From: Posidonia oceanica
Lineage: Eukaryota > Streptophyta > Magnoliopsida > Alismatales > Posidoniaceae
Assembly: GCA_037176725.1 (NCBI GenBank)
Contig: JAZBRS010000035.1
Coordinates: 45,394,001-45,458,000, forward strand
Length of the DNA stretch: 64,000 nt
Direction of reading: 5' to 3'
Under the pieces are notes generated by a model. It did not search any database, was not told where the DNA came from, and was given only the letters and a program-made list of their open reading frames with translations. The position numbers and the translations under genes are program-made. This document shows positions 21,043 through 32,845 of the stretch, in pieces; positions within the stretch are counted from its first letter, which is position 1; each line of letters begins with the position of its first letter.

Positions 21043-22592
21043 CTGTAGTAATCCGGAAATTCGGATTATCCATGCACGATGCCTAAGCTCACATGCACCG
21101 ATCGGAACTAAGGTCACTATATGTAGGTGAATCCGAGGAGGAAACTTGACTTAAAAGACACCAAAGACAGGGACGAAATCAAAGGGAAAAAGAAAAAAAG
21201 GGAGTCACCACCTAATTTTATTAAAACCGGAAAAAACTAGGAAAAACGGGTAAAGAAGATACAAGGAAAGAAAAATGTAGTTAGAAAGCATGCAAAAGCA
21301 ATGCAAATGCGCGACACAAGGTCGATGCGGCCCAGAGAAGGGTATGGACTCCTGTTACGTGTGGGGAAGGTGTTAGGCACCCCCGACACGCCCGAGGAAT
21401 CAGTCTTTCTAGGCATTCTCGCTCGCAAATGCAGAAATGTCGACAATTGCTAGCCTTTTACTATACGTCTTAGGGCGATAGATGCAATGCATGCCTAATG
21501 CTTTAAATGCCTAAGTACTTGAAAGCTATGCAGGGGGAATTAAATGTGCAACCTATAGGCTCAGCAACGCTGCTAGGGTTCCGAACGGGTAAGCCTTGGT
21601 TCATAAGAACACCTAGGCAGTAACCATCATTGCCCTAATGCAAATGCCGGCGATAAAACAAAACAACGGGGAAAACCATGCAATGCAAGCGACATGCAAA
21701 GGATAAAGCAAAAGTGGGCACGGAAAATGGTGCAATGCGGCCGATATGCAAAGGAAAACAAACGCAGATGCGCAAAACAGTGCAAATGCAAAAGAAAGCG
21801 TACGTGGGCATGCAAAACGATGCAAATGCAAGCGATACGCAAGAAAACAAAGCAAGCGTGCAAAACGGTGCAAACAATGTGCAGGCGGCGCAGAAAAAGA
21901 TGCAAGCGATGCGAAGGCGGTGCGGAAAACGATGCAAGCGATATGCAAATGAAGGCACAAAAAATGGTGCAATGCAATATGCGAAAATGGTGCGGAAAAC
22001 GATGCAGATGCAAGATGCAGAAGAAGGCACGGAAAACGAGACAAGCTATGGGGGACAATGGCCACTAACTGGCCTGCAGAGCAAGTCGCCGGCCATCTGG
22101 GCAACCCATCCGATCGCCAGCGACACAGGCGGCTGGTCAGGTCACCCCCAGAGGCGGTGGCCAAGCTCTGCAGACTCCAGTCAGTAGCTTCGTTGCTCCA
22201 GCGAGGCTAGCAAACACGACTAAAACCAAAAATTAAAATCATGGCAGTGCGGAGGACACGCCAGGGAAGAGAACCATGCAATCGGGAAGCAAATGGCCGC
22301 GACACAAGGCGGCAAAGCGGCGGCTGAAGGGTTGCCTGCAGCAAGGACATAGCCATCGGTCAGAGGGGCAGCTATTCAAGCCGCCTCCCAAACTGGCAGC
22401 AACCATTGCTGCGAGCTTCCCAGACAGCAAAGTTCAACCAATCAAAAAGCCATGCAAATGACTTGAAATCGTGCAACTAATGTCATGCAAATGAAGAGGG
22501 CATATCAAAGAACATGTGCAAGCTATCAAAATGCAAAAAAGCATGCATGGGTTCCCAGTTACGATGGCCCAAACACAGCTGAAAAACCTGTT

Positions 22593-22642
22593 GGAGTTGC
22601 AGGTGAGTCGCCGCCGTAGGCGGCGGCTCAATCTGCAACTCC
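22593..22642. repeat. Long near-perfect palindrome in A2 LTR
   Basis: Outer arms GGAGTTGCAG and CTGCAACTCC enclose inner arms TGAGTCGCCGCC and GGCGGCGGCTCA around a 3-base loop, giving a hairpin of about 22 base pairs with one or two bulges. Confidence 0.9.
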
Positions 22643-22820
22643 TTGTTCCAGACAGCCATCTTCAAGGTAAGATCTGGAACCCATGCAACTCTATTTTTAA
22701 AAACTAAATGCATGAACCTGCAAAGAAAGGATCAAGGAATACGATGCAATAGAAAACGAGCCAATCGGGGGTCTGGACAACGAGGCACGCTAGCGCAAAG
22801 TCAGGCCGGCGGGCTGTTTC

Positions 22821-22865
22821 TGTTGCAGTCAGTCGCCCCCTGAAGAGGCGGCTGAGTCTGCAACA
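22821..22865. repeat. Second AGTCGCC palindrome in A2 LTR
   Basis: Same design as at 22593: outer arms TGTTGCAG and CTGCAACA, inner arms TCAGTCGCC and GGCGGCTGA, with a short loop. The outer arms share the TTGCAG/CTGCAA word with the first palindrome, while the loops differ. Confidence 0.85.
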
Positions 22866-24363
22866 CTCAGACCACACGGCTGACTTTGAAGCCGTGCCTT
22901 GCTCCCGACACACATGCATACAACCATTCAAACATACAAGCATGAAGAGAAATGATCCAAGAATACAAAGCAACAGACAGAAGGTGAAACGATGGCCTGT
23001 GCCGCCAGGGAGGTCGGCCCAAAGTCAGGCCGGCAACAGTTGCAATCTGCAACTAGTCGCTACACTAGGCGGCGCCCAGATCAGAAGCTCTGCGAGCTTC
23101 ACCGGCGAACTGCTGCCTCCACGTGGCGCAGAACGACCCGCCGATGGCCGAGGAACGTCTGCAACATTCTTCCGGTCCTTGCCATACCCTCGGTTTGGCG
23201 AATGGTGGACCGGATCGGTCCACCCACCTCTGCCCAAATCGTGCCGCCATAGCCATCGGATGCTGGCCGCTCGTGCGGCCAATGGCCCGAAGGCTGGGCT
23301 GGGAAGCTGCGTGGAGTTGGGGCAGAGGAGAGGGGAAGCATCCCGGACGCGGAGAGGGGCCTATGCCCCTTTTCCAGCCTCGAGGGAGGTCCGCCGGAAT
23401 CGCCGAGCCACCTTGGCCGCTAGGGCGGCCGAGGGCACGAGAAGGCTCGCCGCCACCGTGGCTGCGAGGGGAAGAGGTCCGAGAACGTTTCCAGACCCCC
23501 AGAAGAATTTTAGGATGGGATTTGGTACCTTTGCAAGCTCGCCGGAGTTGCAGGTGCAGAAGGTGGAAGTGTTGCACCGTCGCGACTTCGGAGGCTGACG
23601 GTGGGCAGAGGAGGGCGCGAGGAAGCTTGCAGAAGGTTGGGTTCTGCTCTCTGGTTATCTGAGAAACACAAGGGAACTCTTGGATCTCTCTTGCGGTGGG
23701 TGGATTGCGAATGAGGTGTGGTCAAAGAGGGCTGCACGCGAAGGTTTTGTTCGGAAAGAGAGAGAAAGGTTGGAGGCGATGGCTAGCAGGGGCAGTGGCA
23801 GGAGGCTCTGTGAGGGGCTGTGTCTAGGCGTGGATGGTGAGGCTCGTCAGAGGCAGTGGCAGGGAGGACGATGGGGTCATCGATGGCAGGCGGTGGTAGG
23901 AGAAATCGGCAAAGTGGCAATGAGACGCTCGGTCCGCGGAAAGCACGCCGGCGAGCGACAGTGACTGGTGGCAGGGAGTTACTCGCTTTGGCTCGTAGTG
24001 CTTGGCTGTTGTGTCAAGTAACTCTGGAGGGGACGGGGGTGGAAGGGCATGACGACCGGCAGTGGCCGCACGAGCAAGCTTGCTCGGTCAGCAATTTACA
24101 GTCTCAGTCGCCTATTGCCCTGGTGACTAATCCAGTTGCTGCTTGGGGGTGCGACAGACTTTAGTCGCCTGTGCAAGAGGCGCCTAACGCTGTAAGTCAA
24201 AGACCAAGCTGCCAATGGGCTTGGGCTTAGGTATTGGTTGTAATAATGAAATGGACTTGGGTTTTGGGTTTGAATTTGGGTTAGGTTTTGGGAGTTGGAT
24301 TCCACAATGCCCTTCTCCGAGCAAACTTCCACCTGCAATGCCTGTTAAAATGGGGTGTCTACA

Positions 24364-24410
24364 GGTGGTAGTTTGGGAAATAGGGTCCTTGGGTGGACGA
24401 AGTTTGCAGG
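24364..24410. other. Short insertion-site DNA between A2 and B, ending in target duplication
   Basis: 47 bp outside both LTR ends. It continues at 47032 if B is removed. The last five bases (gcagg, 24406-24410) repeat at 47027-47031. Nothing else is recognised. Confidence 0.85.
24406..24410. repeat. Target-site duplication of B, left copy
   Basis: GCAGG directly before TGTAGACACC. It matches GCAGG directly after the 3' LTR end CTACA (47027-47031). Confidence 0.9.
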
Positions 24411-24631
24411 TGTAGACACCCCATTCTGACAGCCTGGAAGTTGGTAGTTCTCTTTTGCAGGCTTGTGTGGTCTTTGGATTGGCATTCCCTTTTCTAACCC
24501 ATTTTTCTAGCCCATTTCCAAACCCAAAACCTCACCCCAAACCCTAGAAGCCTTTACCAAGCCTTCTTGCAATTTTTACGACACTTCTAGGCCCAAACCT
24601 AAGCCCATTTGCAGCTTATGCCACTTGAGTG

Positions 24632-26814
24632 TGTTGGACGCTGGAATAGGCAGCGTCCAACGTTGGACGCGGCCTGTGCTAGCGTCCAACGTTGGACGTG
24701 CTCTAGCCTAGCGTCCAACGTTGGACGCGCTCTAGTCTGGCGTCCAACGACTCGGGGACAGCAGCGGTTGCTTCGCCCCCTCCAGCTCACCGCCCGTCCA
24801 ATCCTGTGCCTCCCTGCACTTACTACCTGTCCCTTCCTCCACTCCACGCCATCCAATACCTTCCAAGCATCACTTACTACCCATCTCCTCCTATTTTAGC
24901 CCGAAATCAGCCCTCACACCTCTCACTGACAGGTCTGCCTTCCACCGGCCGTGTCAGCCACCGCCTTGCCTCCGCCGCCCTCCTGCCATTGCCCACGCCT
25001 TCCTCTGACATCCCACATGGACCTCGCACTCACACCCGCACCTACCACGACCTACCAATGCCTGAATTCGGCCTGCAAATCCCTACCAACACAAGAACCC
25101 ATGCAGCATTTTGCACAAAACCAGCGATTTCATGCCTTTGCCATTCACACCACACACAGCGAACGAGAGAGCTTCCACTTCCGAGAGCAAGAAGGCACTC
25201 CCCTCTCTGTCTACAACTCATTGCTAGCTCCTCCAGTGCTCCGAGCTGCTCAGACGACCTCGTCGAACTTGCTGCTGCAGCACACCTGCAACTCCAGCAA
25301 GCTTGGGTGGAGCCACCGTTCCAGAGCTTCCAAAGGTCAGCTCATTATCCCGTAGAGTCATGCATGCATGATAGTACGTGTCCATGCAGTTTTTACAAGA
25401 GTTTAGCTCCTTTTAGATGTGATTCACATCCAAAAGGAAGTTCAGTGTGTTGGACGCACCAACTAGTGTGTCCAACGTTGGACGCGGCATATTGGTTTGC
25501 CTTGGTTTGAATGCTTCCTATGCTTTACCTTTGCATGCTTTCTTGCAAGCATATGCTATTTGCCTCCTTTTAATTCTCTCTGATGTTATGCCATGATTTA
25601 AACTTGTTCCATGCTTGTTTGAACTCTTTTTTGCATGCTTAATATCCATTTATCTTCTACCTTTGTTGGACGCTAGGATAAGCTACGTCCAACGTTGGAC
25701 GCTGGCTCACCTAGCGTCCAACGCCCCTGTTTGCTGTGCTTTACTGCTATGCCTATATCATGCGCACTTTGATTGTTATAATCTGATCCATGCATGCTTA
25801 GAGATGCCTGGCCCCTAAGGCAACCATGCTTAGGTTTTCTAGAATTTCTTTAAGCCATCTATTTCCTTTTGCAAGTGTAAAGCCTATTCTTTCATGCATG
25901 CTTCTTTTTATCTTGTCTTCTTGGATCAAATGCTTGCAAATGTCTGCTGTGGGTGCTCTTGTTAGTCTCTTACATGCTTCCAAGATGATTGCATGCATAT
26001 AGGTGGGGTAGAGCCGAGCTCCCCCTTTAGAACAGGTGAGTTTGCATGCCTAGGTCGTTGGACGCCAGAGCCCTCAGCGTCCAACGTTGGACGCTGCTGG
26101 CTCTAGCGTCCAACACCCTAGTTCATCTCTTGCTTGTTTAAAGCTTGCATACCTATCTGATCTTGCTTATTTGCATGTCTCCTGTGTTCTTATGCATGCC
26201 AAGCTTCTTCAGCAACTGTTATTTATTTTCTTTAAGTTATTTTGCTATTTTATGCATGCTTTTTGTGTGTTGTGCCTCCCAGAGCGTTGTACATTGTTGG
26301 TGTTGGCGTCCAACGTTGGACGCCGACCCATCTCGCGTCCAACGCCCTGGTTGTGCCTCTGGCCTAGCACTCAACACAAGTGAGGTTGGATTGTTTATTT
26401 TATGCATCCCCTGTTTGCTTGCTTGCCCTTGCTCTAAATCCAGCAACCCAAATGCATGATCCCAACTCTCCTCTATCACTTGTATGCATCTTTTCTCCCC
26501 TCTGCCTTCTATCCTTGTTGGACGCCAGCCTCTCTAGCGTTCAATGTTGGACGCCCAGCTTACAGGCGTCCAACAACCTGCATATTTGGATCCTTATTTT
26601 GGCATGCTCCTTGTTCCGATTCCTCCTCTAATCTTCTGATAGGTTAGATTTGCGTGTCTAGTACCCATTTAGTTGCATAGTTACATCAGTACTGCATTCA
26701 TATAGTTAGATTGCATTGTTTTTAAAAAATATGCATGCTGTCTGTTTGCAATGGGTGTTGGACGCAGGCTTTCCCAGCGTCCAGCGTTGGACGCTGGTGC
26801 TGCCAGCATCCAAT
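24632..26814. repeat. Seven clusters of GCGTCCAACGTTGGACGC palindromes, 5' LTR of B
   Basis: Clusters lie at 24632-24748, 25449-25486, 25665-25723, 26057-26114, 26302-26343, 26517-26574 and 26757-26814. The usual unit is GTTGGACGC, a short spacer, the perfect 18-base palindrome GCGTCCAACGTTGGACGC, another spacer, then GCGTCCAAC. The half-site is strongly conserved while the spacers vary, which suggests maintenance or recurrent spread of the motif. Confidence 0.93.
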
Positions 26815-27393
26815 GCATGCAGATGGCTGACAGCCATTTTAAAGCGCCGATTTTGTTTCGCTCGCTGTTTCTCGCGTTTTTTTGCGTCTTTGGCTTGCTG
26901 TAACCCTAATGCATGTTGCCCGCCCCTCTGTTTTGATTTCGCACCCCGCTTTGCCTCATTTTCCGCACTTTGCCCCATTTTCTGCATTTTTGCATTGTTT
27001 TCCTACTCTTCTGCATGATTTTCCGCACCCCTTTGCATTGCTTTCCGCCTTTTGCATCGTTTTGCGTGCTTTGCAGTATTTCCCGCATTTTTCACATCAT
27101 TTTCCGTGCCTGTTTTCCCCACCCCTTTGCATGTCGCTCGCATTGCTTGGTTTTCCCGCTGTTTTGTTCTATCGCTTGCATCTGCATATAGGGCCATGAT
27201 GCTTACTGCTTTGGAGTTCTCACGAACCGGGGTCCGCCCAGTTCGGAACACTAGTAGCGTGGCTGTGCACTTAGATAGCACGTTTATTTCCCTTGCATAA
27301 TAGGTAAGCATTTAAGGCATTTAGGCATTAGGCTAGCAATTCCCTGCATAAGCGCGAGATTGCCTAAGAAAGACCGACTCTCGGACGTATCGA

Positions 27394-27406
27394 GGTGCCT
27401 AACACC
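27394..27406 (+). promoter_or_regulatory. U5 hairpin GGTGCCTAACACC (B 5' LTR)
   Basis: Inverted repeat GGTG..CACC with conserved flanks ('aagaccgactctcgg' before, 'gtaacaggagtcc' after), shared with A1, A2 and D LTRs and repeated in the 3' LTR at 46651-46663. Confidence 0.7.
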
Positions 27407-27774
27407 TTTCCCGTGTGTAACAGGAGTCCTTGCCCTTTCTCTTGGCTCGCATCGACCTTTCCTTTATCCTAGGCCTGAGTCATAGCATAGCATGATAGCC
27501 TAGCATAGCTTAGCTTATCCTTGCATCTCTTTGCCCCCCTTGCATCCGGTTCAGCATCTCTTTTCATGCTTTACCCCCTGGTTTTCCTTGTCTTCCAATT
27601 CAATAGACCCAGTGGCGACTCCGAATTGTCTTATCATTTCTTTTCTTTTCTTTTGCCAGCGTTTCTGAGTCGAGTTCTTCCCTCGGATCCAGCCGCATAT
27701 AGTGACCCTATTTTGATCGGTGCACACAAGCTTTGGTAATGTGCATGGACGATTAGAATTCAGGATTACTACAG

Positions 27775-27792
27775 TGGCGACTCTGCTGGGGA
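27775..27792 (+). other. Primer-binding site (tRNA-Arg type) of B
   Basis: TGGCGACTCTGCTGGGGA, one base after the LTR end CTACA. From memory it is complementary to the 3' end of plant tRNA-Arg. Confidence 0.88.
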
Positions 27793-28951
27793 GCGATACT
27801 CCGGCTTTCGCCTTGGCCTTCTCGCCTCTTGCTTGGGTGTTTTGCTTGCCTTTTGCTTTCGCCTGCTTTATCTGCTTACCTGCTTGCTTGTTTATTTACC
27901 TACTTTATGCCATGATTGCCTGCGCTGCTTCATTTTGCTTGCATCACATGTCTAAATACTTGCTTGGCACACCATGCATGCCTTTTGAATGACGAATGCT
28001 TCTTTTTACACCAATGCAATGTCACTGCACCTGCACATGCTATGCATACCTGCTTTTTGCAATGATAAGTGTTTTTCTTTCACTATCATGCTCACACACA
28101 CATACACATGCCATGCCCATGCCTTTTGCTGTGATGTGTGCTGTCTGCTTGCCATATCTGGGTGATTTTCTTCCCCTTTTGCATTAAACCTAAGGACAAT
28201 TAGAGACTGATTGCTTCCCCCAAGGCTAACTAAAAGCAGCAAGTAAAAAAACCTCTAGGAGCAACTAGAGACTGCAAACTCACCTGCACCCCCTTTGAGT
28301 TAATAAAAAACGCAAGATAAAATGCGAAGCATTTGCATAAAGCATCATATAGGGCATGCATTCTTCTCATCTGAGTCTGCCTACAGTCTAAGAAGGATAG
28401 TCCCGGTCTCTTGCGTCCAACACTTTGGTGTGGAGCAAGTAGATCGGTCTGTCCCCCCTTGTCAGGGGGTCACGTCGGTGTTAGTAGAGGGTACCACCCA
28501 TGCTTCTGGCAGGGTCAAGGCCACCTACGCACCACTACATCACCACCTGAGCTTTGGGCCGGGTTTAAGACGTGGGACTTGCTTTTTTCTAGCCTGAGTC
28601 GGCGACCCGTACACCCCTGAGCGTTCGAAGTAGATTGCCTACTAGGACACCCTAGATTGGTGAGGGAGAGCACGCTAGAAAGCATACATCTGCATTCATA
28701 TCATGCACTAACACATTTGCTTTTACTTTCGGGTTCTAATCCCTTGATGTTGTTTGCTCTTCACGCAGAGATCTGTCAGCAAGTTCCTTAGCTGGAGCTT
28801 GTGTGTCCTCTCTTGCTGACGCCCCTACTGCGACCCCTACTTCTGATCAACCTCTCTTCTGAGCTACGTCACTTTAGCGAACATAGCTCCTCCTAGGATT
28901 CGCCCCCTTGCTCCTGCTCGTAGCCCTGTGATCACCCGTTCTCGGTCAGCG
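27793..28951 (+). other. B 5' leader
   Basis: No independent gene. It carries the conserved leader block (about 28380-28660). Gag homology begins before the first conserved Met: in the frame of 28952, upstream codons (about 28860-28951) match the N-terminal extension of A1 gag (RSPVITRSRSAMAQ in B). Confidence 0.7.
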
Positions 28952-31230
28952 ATGGCCCAGTTTGTTGGTGACTCGCAGGTCCCTGTTGCCCCGGAGGTGA
29001 CCCCTCTTTGGGTCCTTTCGGCTCTCGCATACACTCCCCCTGTGCCAGCGTCTCCTTCTCTGGTATAGCTGCTGCCTTCTTATTCTGTGGGGCAGTGGCA
29101 GACTCCGTCGGACCCGGTTGCCGTGACTGTCTTGGTAACCCCCGCCCGCGCTCCGGAAGTACCACTGACTCCCCCTCCTTAGGGTAACGTCACTTTTGAC
29201 GCTCACCCTGCTACGGCAAATTACGCCCTAGGACCTCCGCCTCTTGGACAATCAGTGTCCCAACCGCTTGATTCTAGCCCTCCACTGGTCCTGCAACTCA
29301 GCATACCTACTGATGGGTCCCCTGAGATGCAGTACCAGCAACTGATGGAGACTACCCAGAGACTGCAGAGCAAGGCTCTATCTCTCCGCCCCGCATTTGT
29401 TCCTGCTGCTCCCGAGGCTCCGCTGCGACCTGCTCTCGCGTCGCAGGCATTCCTCTCTACTCCTCCACCCAGACCACCGCCTCAACTAGTCACTGCTCAG
29501 GCGATGGGGGCCCAGCTTCCGCCTCCTGCATATGCACAACACCCAGCACAGCATCCTCCTCTGGCACCTGGTGGTCAGTTCGTGGGACTGATCGGAGCAC
29601 AGCATTCCACTAGATCGCAGCTCGGCACTATGCTGGTGCAGCAGCTAACGTTCTAGCACCCTGCATCACCTATTGCTCATCATGCTAGTTATACATACCC
29701 TCTGCATCAACAATACCCTACCCCAGCATACATACCTACACACTGCACATCTGCATGAATACGCCGCCCATCTCTTCGCTCCACCAGGCGAGGTGATGGT
29801 TGACCCAGAGGAGCACCTCGGTGCATCTTATGTGGCGTATGTGGCCCCTGCCCCTGCTGTACCACCTCAGTTAGTAGCAGCTCCAGACTCCAGCAACAAC
29901 AGGCTCGCTGTTCTGGAGAAAGCACTTCGACAAGTGCAGGGTACGGACCAGCAGTCTTGCCAGTTCTGGGACCTCTGTTATTTCCTAGAGGTGGTACTCC
30001 CCCCGAAGTTCCGCATCCCGGTATTTGAAAAATACAATGGTAGAGGCTGCCCAATTGCACACCTGAAGGCGTACTGCGGAGATCTCACTCAACTCCAGGC
30101 TGACGAGAGGTTGCTAATCCACTTGTTCCAGAAAAGTCTGAGTGGCCCTGCGCTCAAGTGGTTCACCTCACTTGATATGGCTAGCATTAAGACGTGGAAT
30201 GACCTCAGCCAGGCGTTCTTGGGACAATACTCCTTCAACTTGGACCTGGTCCCTAAGCGCGCAGACCTCGTCGCATTAAAGCTGAACCCCGGCGAGCCAT
30301 TCGGGGAGTATGTCAGTCGCTGGCACGCACTCGCTTCACAGGTTCGAGATGGACCCTCTGATGAGGAGTCCCTCGAAATTGTGATCGGGGGTGCACAGCC
30401 TGATGTCGGGGCTCTACTCAGCATTCAACCTGTCACAACCTTCTCTGCACTGATCCAGGCTGGCACCCACGTGGAGAGTTCGCTACGGAGTGGCAACTTC
30501 CCGGTGCTCTCTGTGTTTGCCAAGCAGGCCACCGCCAGCAGCAACAGCAACAACTCCAGCGGCAACACCAGCAGCAACAGCAGTGGTACCAGCAACCAGC
30601 CCAAGAAGAAGGACTCGCCGAAGCCTGCTGTTGCCTACGTTGACCCCACGCCTGTGCCTGTTCAGTTGGCGGTTCGACCTCCCCCGCATCAAGTAATCTA
30701 TGCACCAGCACCTAGAGCACCCCCCACACCACTAATCACCACCACCGCCCAACCGGTGTATCCTATCGCACCGGTCCGGCAAGCACAACCCCAGGGGCCA
30801 AGGCGGCCACGGCATCAATTCACCCCACTGGTGGAACCGCTAACAGCCATCCTCGCCAAGGTTGCGACATTTCTGAGGTTTCCCGAGACACGCCCTTTGC
30901 CGAATCCACTTCTGCATTGGCATAAGGCGTACCTTTTCTGCGACTTTCATCGAGCCCCCGGGCACTCGACGAACAGTTGCCTCACCCTGCGGGACGCCAT
31001 CCAGAACTTGATCGAGTCGGGAACGATCTCGATCCACACACACGAGGCACCATCTTCTGTCCCCCCATCAGCATTAGCCCCTGCATCTGCATTAGCACCC
31101 CCTCATCCCAGCATTGTCCACCAGCCCCTTCCAGAGCATCCCAATCTGGGAGGCGCAGGGACCTCCGGAATCTACTCTCTCCCCCTCCGGGCCTGCTACG
31201 TTTGTGGTAGACCCCTCTGAGCTCATTCAT
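28952..31230 (+). pseudogene. gag: B gag, decayed
   Basis: Begins MAQFVGDSQVPV. In-frame TAG codons at 29066, 29180 and 29654; the first two replace CAG (Gln in A2 or A1). A frameshift near 29700-29780 moves to the frame of 29673-31220, which holds the capsid core (PEEHLGASYVAYV, ALKWFTSLDMASIKTWNDL, FGEYVSRWHALASQV) and a knuckle remnant (CDFHRAPGHSTNSC, CX2HX4HX4C). A second frameshift follows near 31190. Domain order and length match A1. Confidence 0.92.
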
Positions 31231-32845
31231 GATGTCTCGGACCCCTTCCCTCTTGCTCTTTACGTGCCGCCGTCATCGACTCCGAGTCGGGAGTCCATAT
31301 GATCCGACCGCGTGCCAGGCCGGGGCGCTCCACTGCTCGCCCTTCCATGCATCCTCAGGCCCCTGCTCCTGTATACCTTCAAGCCAGACCCAGACCCCAG
31401 CCTCCTATCTAGGTAGGCCCCCAGTCAGCCTGTTAGCCTGGTCCCAGCTAGGGCCTCCTGCACCCTACCAGTACCAGCAGCCCCTACCCTATTACCCAGC
31501 CAACCCTCCGGTAGCCCCTCTCGTGCTCGAAGCACGGGCCCCTACAGTTATTGACTTAACCTGGGACCCCCATCGCGTCCCTTATGACTACGCCAAGGAA
31601 ACGTGTGCATAAGTCACGCAATCGGGGAGGGTATACCAGCCCGCAGCACCGGTGGTAAGGCCCAGCCGTCCAGCACCCGCTGCACCTCCACCAGCAAGCC
31701 AGCCAGCAGCGGCCTTGCCTGTTAGCCAGCCCGTAGCACCCCCAGCATCAAGCCAGCCCCCTGCACCTAGCCCGGTAGAACCAACTCCCAAAGCCCCCCT
31801 CCTGCTACCAGAAAGCCGCACCACAAAACAGACATCACTTCCCAGCTTAGGAGGGTTAAAGCTGATATATCCATCTGGGACCTTATCCACTCCTCTTCCG
31901 AACACCGTGAGGCTTTTCTCCGAGTGTTCCAAGCTGCCCGAGTGTCCTAAGCCATAGAGCCTACAGCCCTAGAGAGCATGGTTGGCATTATCGCGGAGCC
32001 GCAGATCATCTCCTTCACGAGCGATGAGTTGCCTCTGACCGGGATTAATCATAACCAACCCTTGTTTGTCATGGTGCAATACAAAAACTTTCGCATTCCC
32101 CTATCGCTGGTTGATAATGGGTCAAGCCTTAATGTTTGTCCGTTGCGCACTGCAACTAGGCTCGGATTCAAAGCCGAGGATATCACTCCGGCGATCATGG
32201 GAATGACAGCTTTTGATAATACGCACCATGACGCTCTAGGGATTCTGATTATTCCTTTGATCATTGGCCCAGTCACTTTCGATGTGGAATTCTACATTGT
32301 TGACTTGGAGCCTAACTTTAATTTCCTGCTTAGGCCCCCTTGGCTTCACAAGCATCAGGTCATCCCCTTGACCCTCCACCGCATGATCAAGTTTCGCCAC
32401 TACGACGATGTTATTGTTGTAATGGCGGAAAACTTCGAGAAGGAGCGGATCGAGGCGGTTGCACCCATCTCTTCGTATACAATCCCTTTTGACCCTGAAC
32501 TTTCAACTGCTTTGTATCGAGTTAATCGGTGCGAGCCGGTTAGCTTTGTACCTGATCTTGAACGTGTCAACTCTTCACAGCAACCCCTTCCGGATGGTCG
32601 AAAATGTCTGTCACAGGTGGGGCTATGTCAAAGGAGCGCCGCTCGGGCGATATGGCCAGGGAATCGCTGAGCCAGTCCAAGCAGCAGAGCGAAGAGAGTC
32701 TGAAGGCCTTGGATATGATCTGCAGTCCAGCAAAGACAGATGCATGCTGCCCAAGGATCAGAGGCTGGCTATTCTGCAGGACCTCACTAATTTCACTAGT
32801 GCAGGTATCCTAGATTCAACCAGTAGTGAAGCCTCAGCACAGTAG
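31231..32845 (+). pseudogene. pro: B protease region with G-patch-like motif, decayed
   Basis: The Pro-rich stretch to about 31960 is broken by stops. The protease itself is open at 31978-32670 with the active-site motif LVDNGSSLNV, preceded by FTSDELPLTGINHNQP. A frameshift near 32570 moves to the frame that carries MVENVCHRWGYVKGAPLG and YGQGIAEP, a G-patch-like segment, ending near 32845 at a TAG. Confidence 0.9.

Larger units (their letters stand above)
19092..24363 (-). mobile_element. Element A2: 5' part of a Tat/Ogre-like retrotransposon, interrupted by A1
   Basis: Minus strand: 5' LTR (24363-21044), primer-binding site, leader and the start of gag, which stops abruptly at 19092 where A1 begins. 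The remainder should reappear beyond the left edge. The first five bases on this side are gtagg, the expected A1 target duplication. Confidence 0.85.
21044..24363 (-). repeat. 5' LTR of A2 (3.3 kb)
   Basis: On the minus strand it runs from TGTAGACACCCC (24363) to ...CTACA (21044), next to the PBS. A GC-rich stretch lies at about 23050-23970, and degenerate GCAAA repeats at about 21660-22040. The U5 hairpin is at 21369-21381. Several palindromes built on AGTCGCC/GGCGGCT lie at 22593-22642, 22821-22865, about 23055-23085 and about 24100-24200. Confidence 0.88.
24411..27773 (+). repeat. 5' LTR of B (3,363 bp)
   Basis: Pairs with 43719-47026. By eye the first 350 bases differ at about ten sites, mostly transitions. 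It contains seven clusters of the GTTGGACGC/GCGTCCAAC palindrome (24632-26814), a degenerate TTTTGC-rich stretch (about 26860-27190) and the U5 hairpin at 27394-27406. A possible splice donor (AAAGGTCAGC, about 25330) follows a GC-rich stretch. Confidence 0.95.

Noticed and set aside
24530..24550. Telomere-like 'aaaccctag' words
   Set aside because: Single occurrences inside LTRs, not tandem TTTAGGG arrays.
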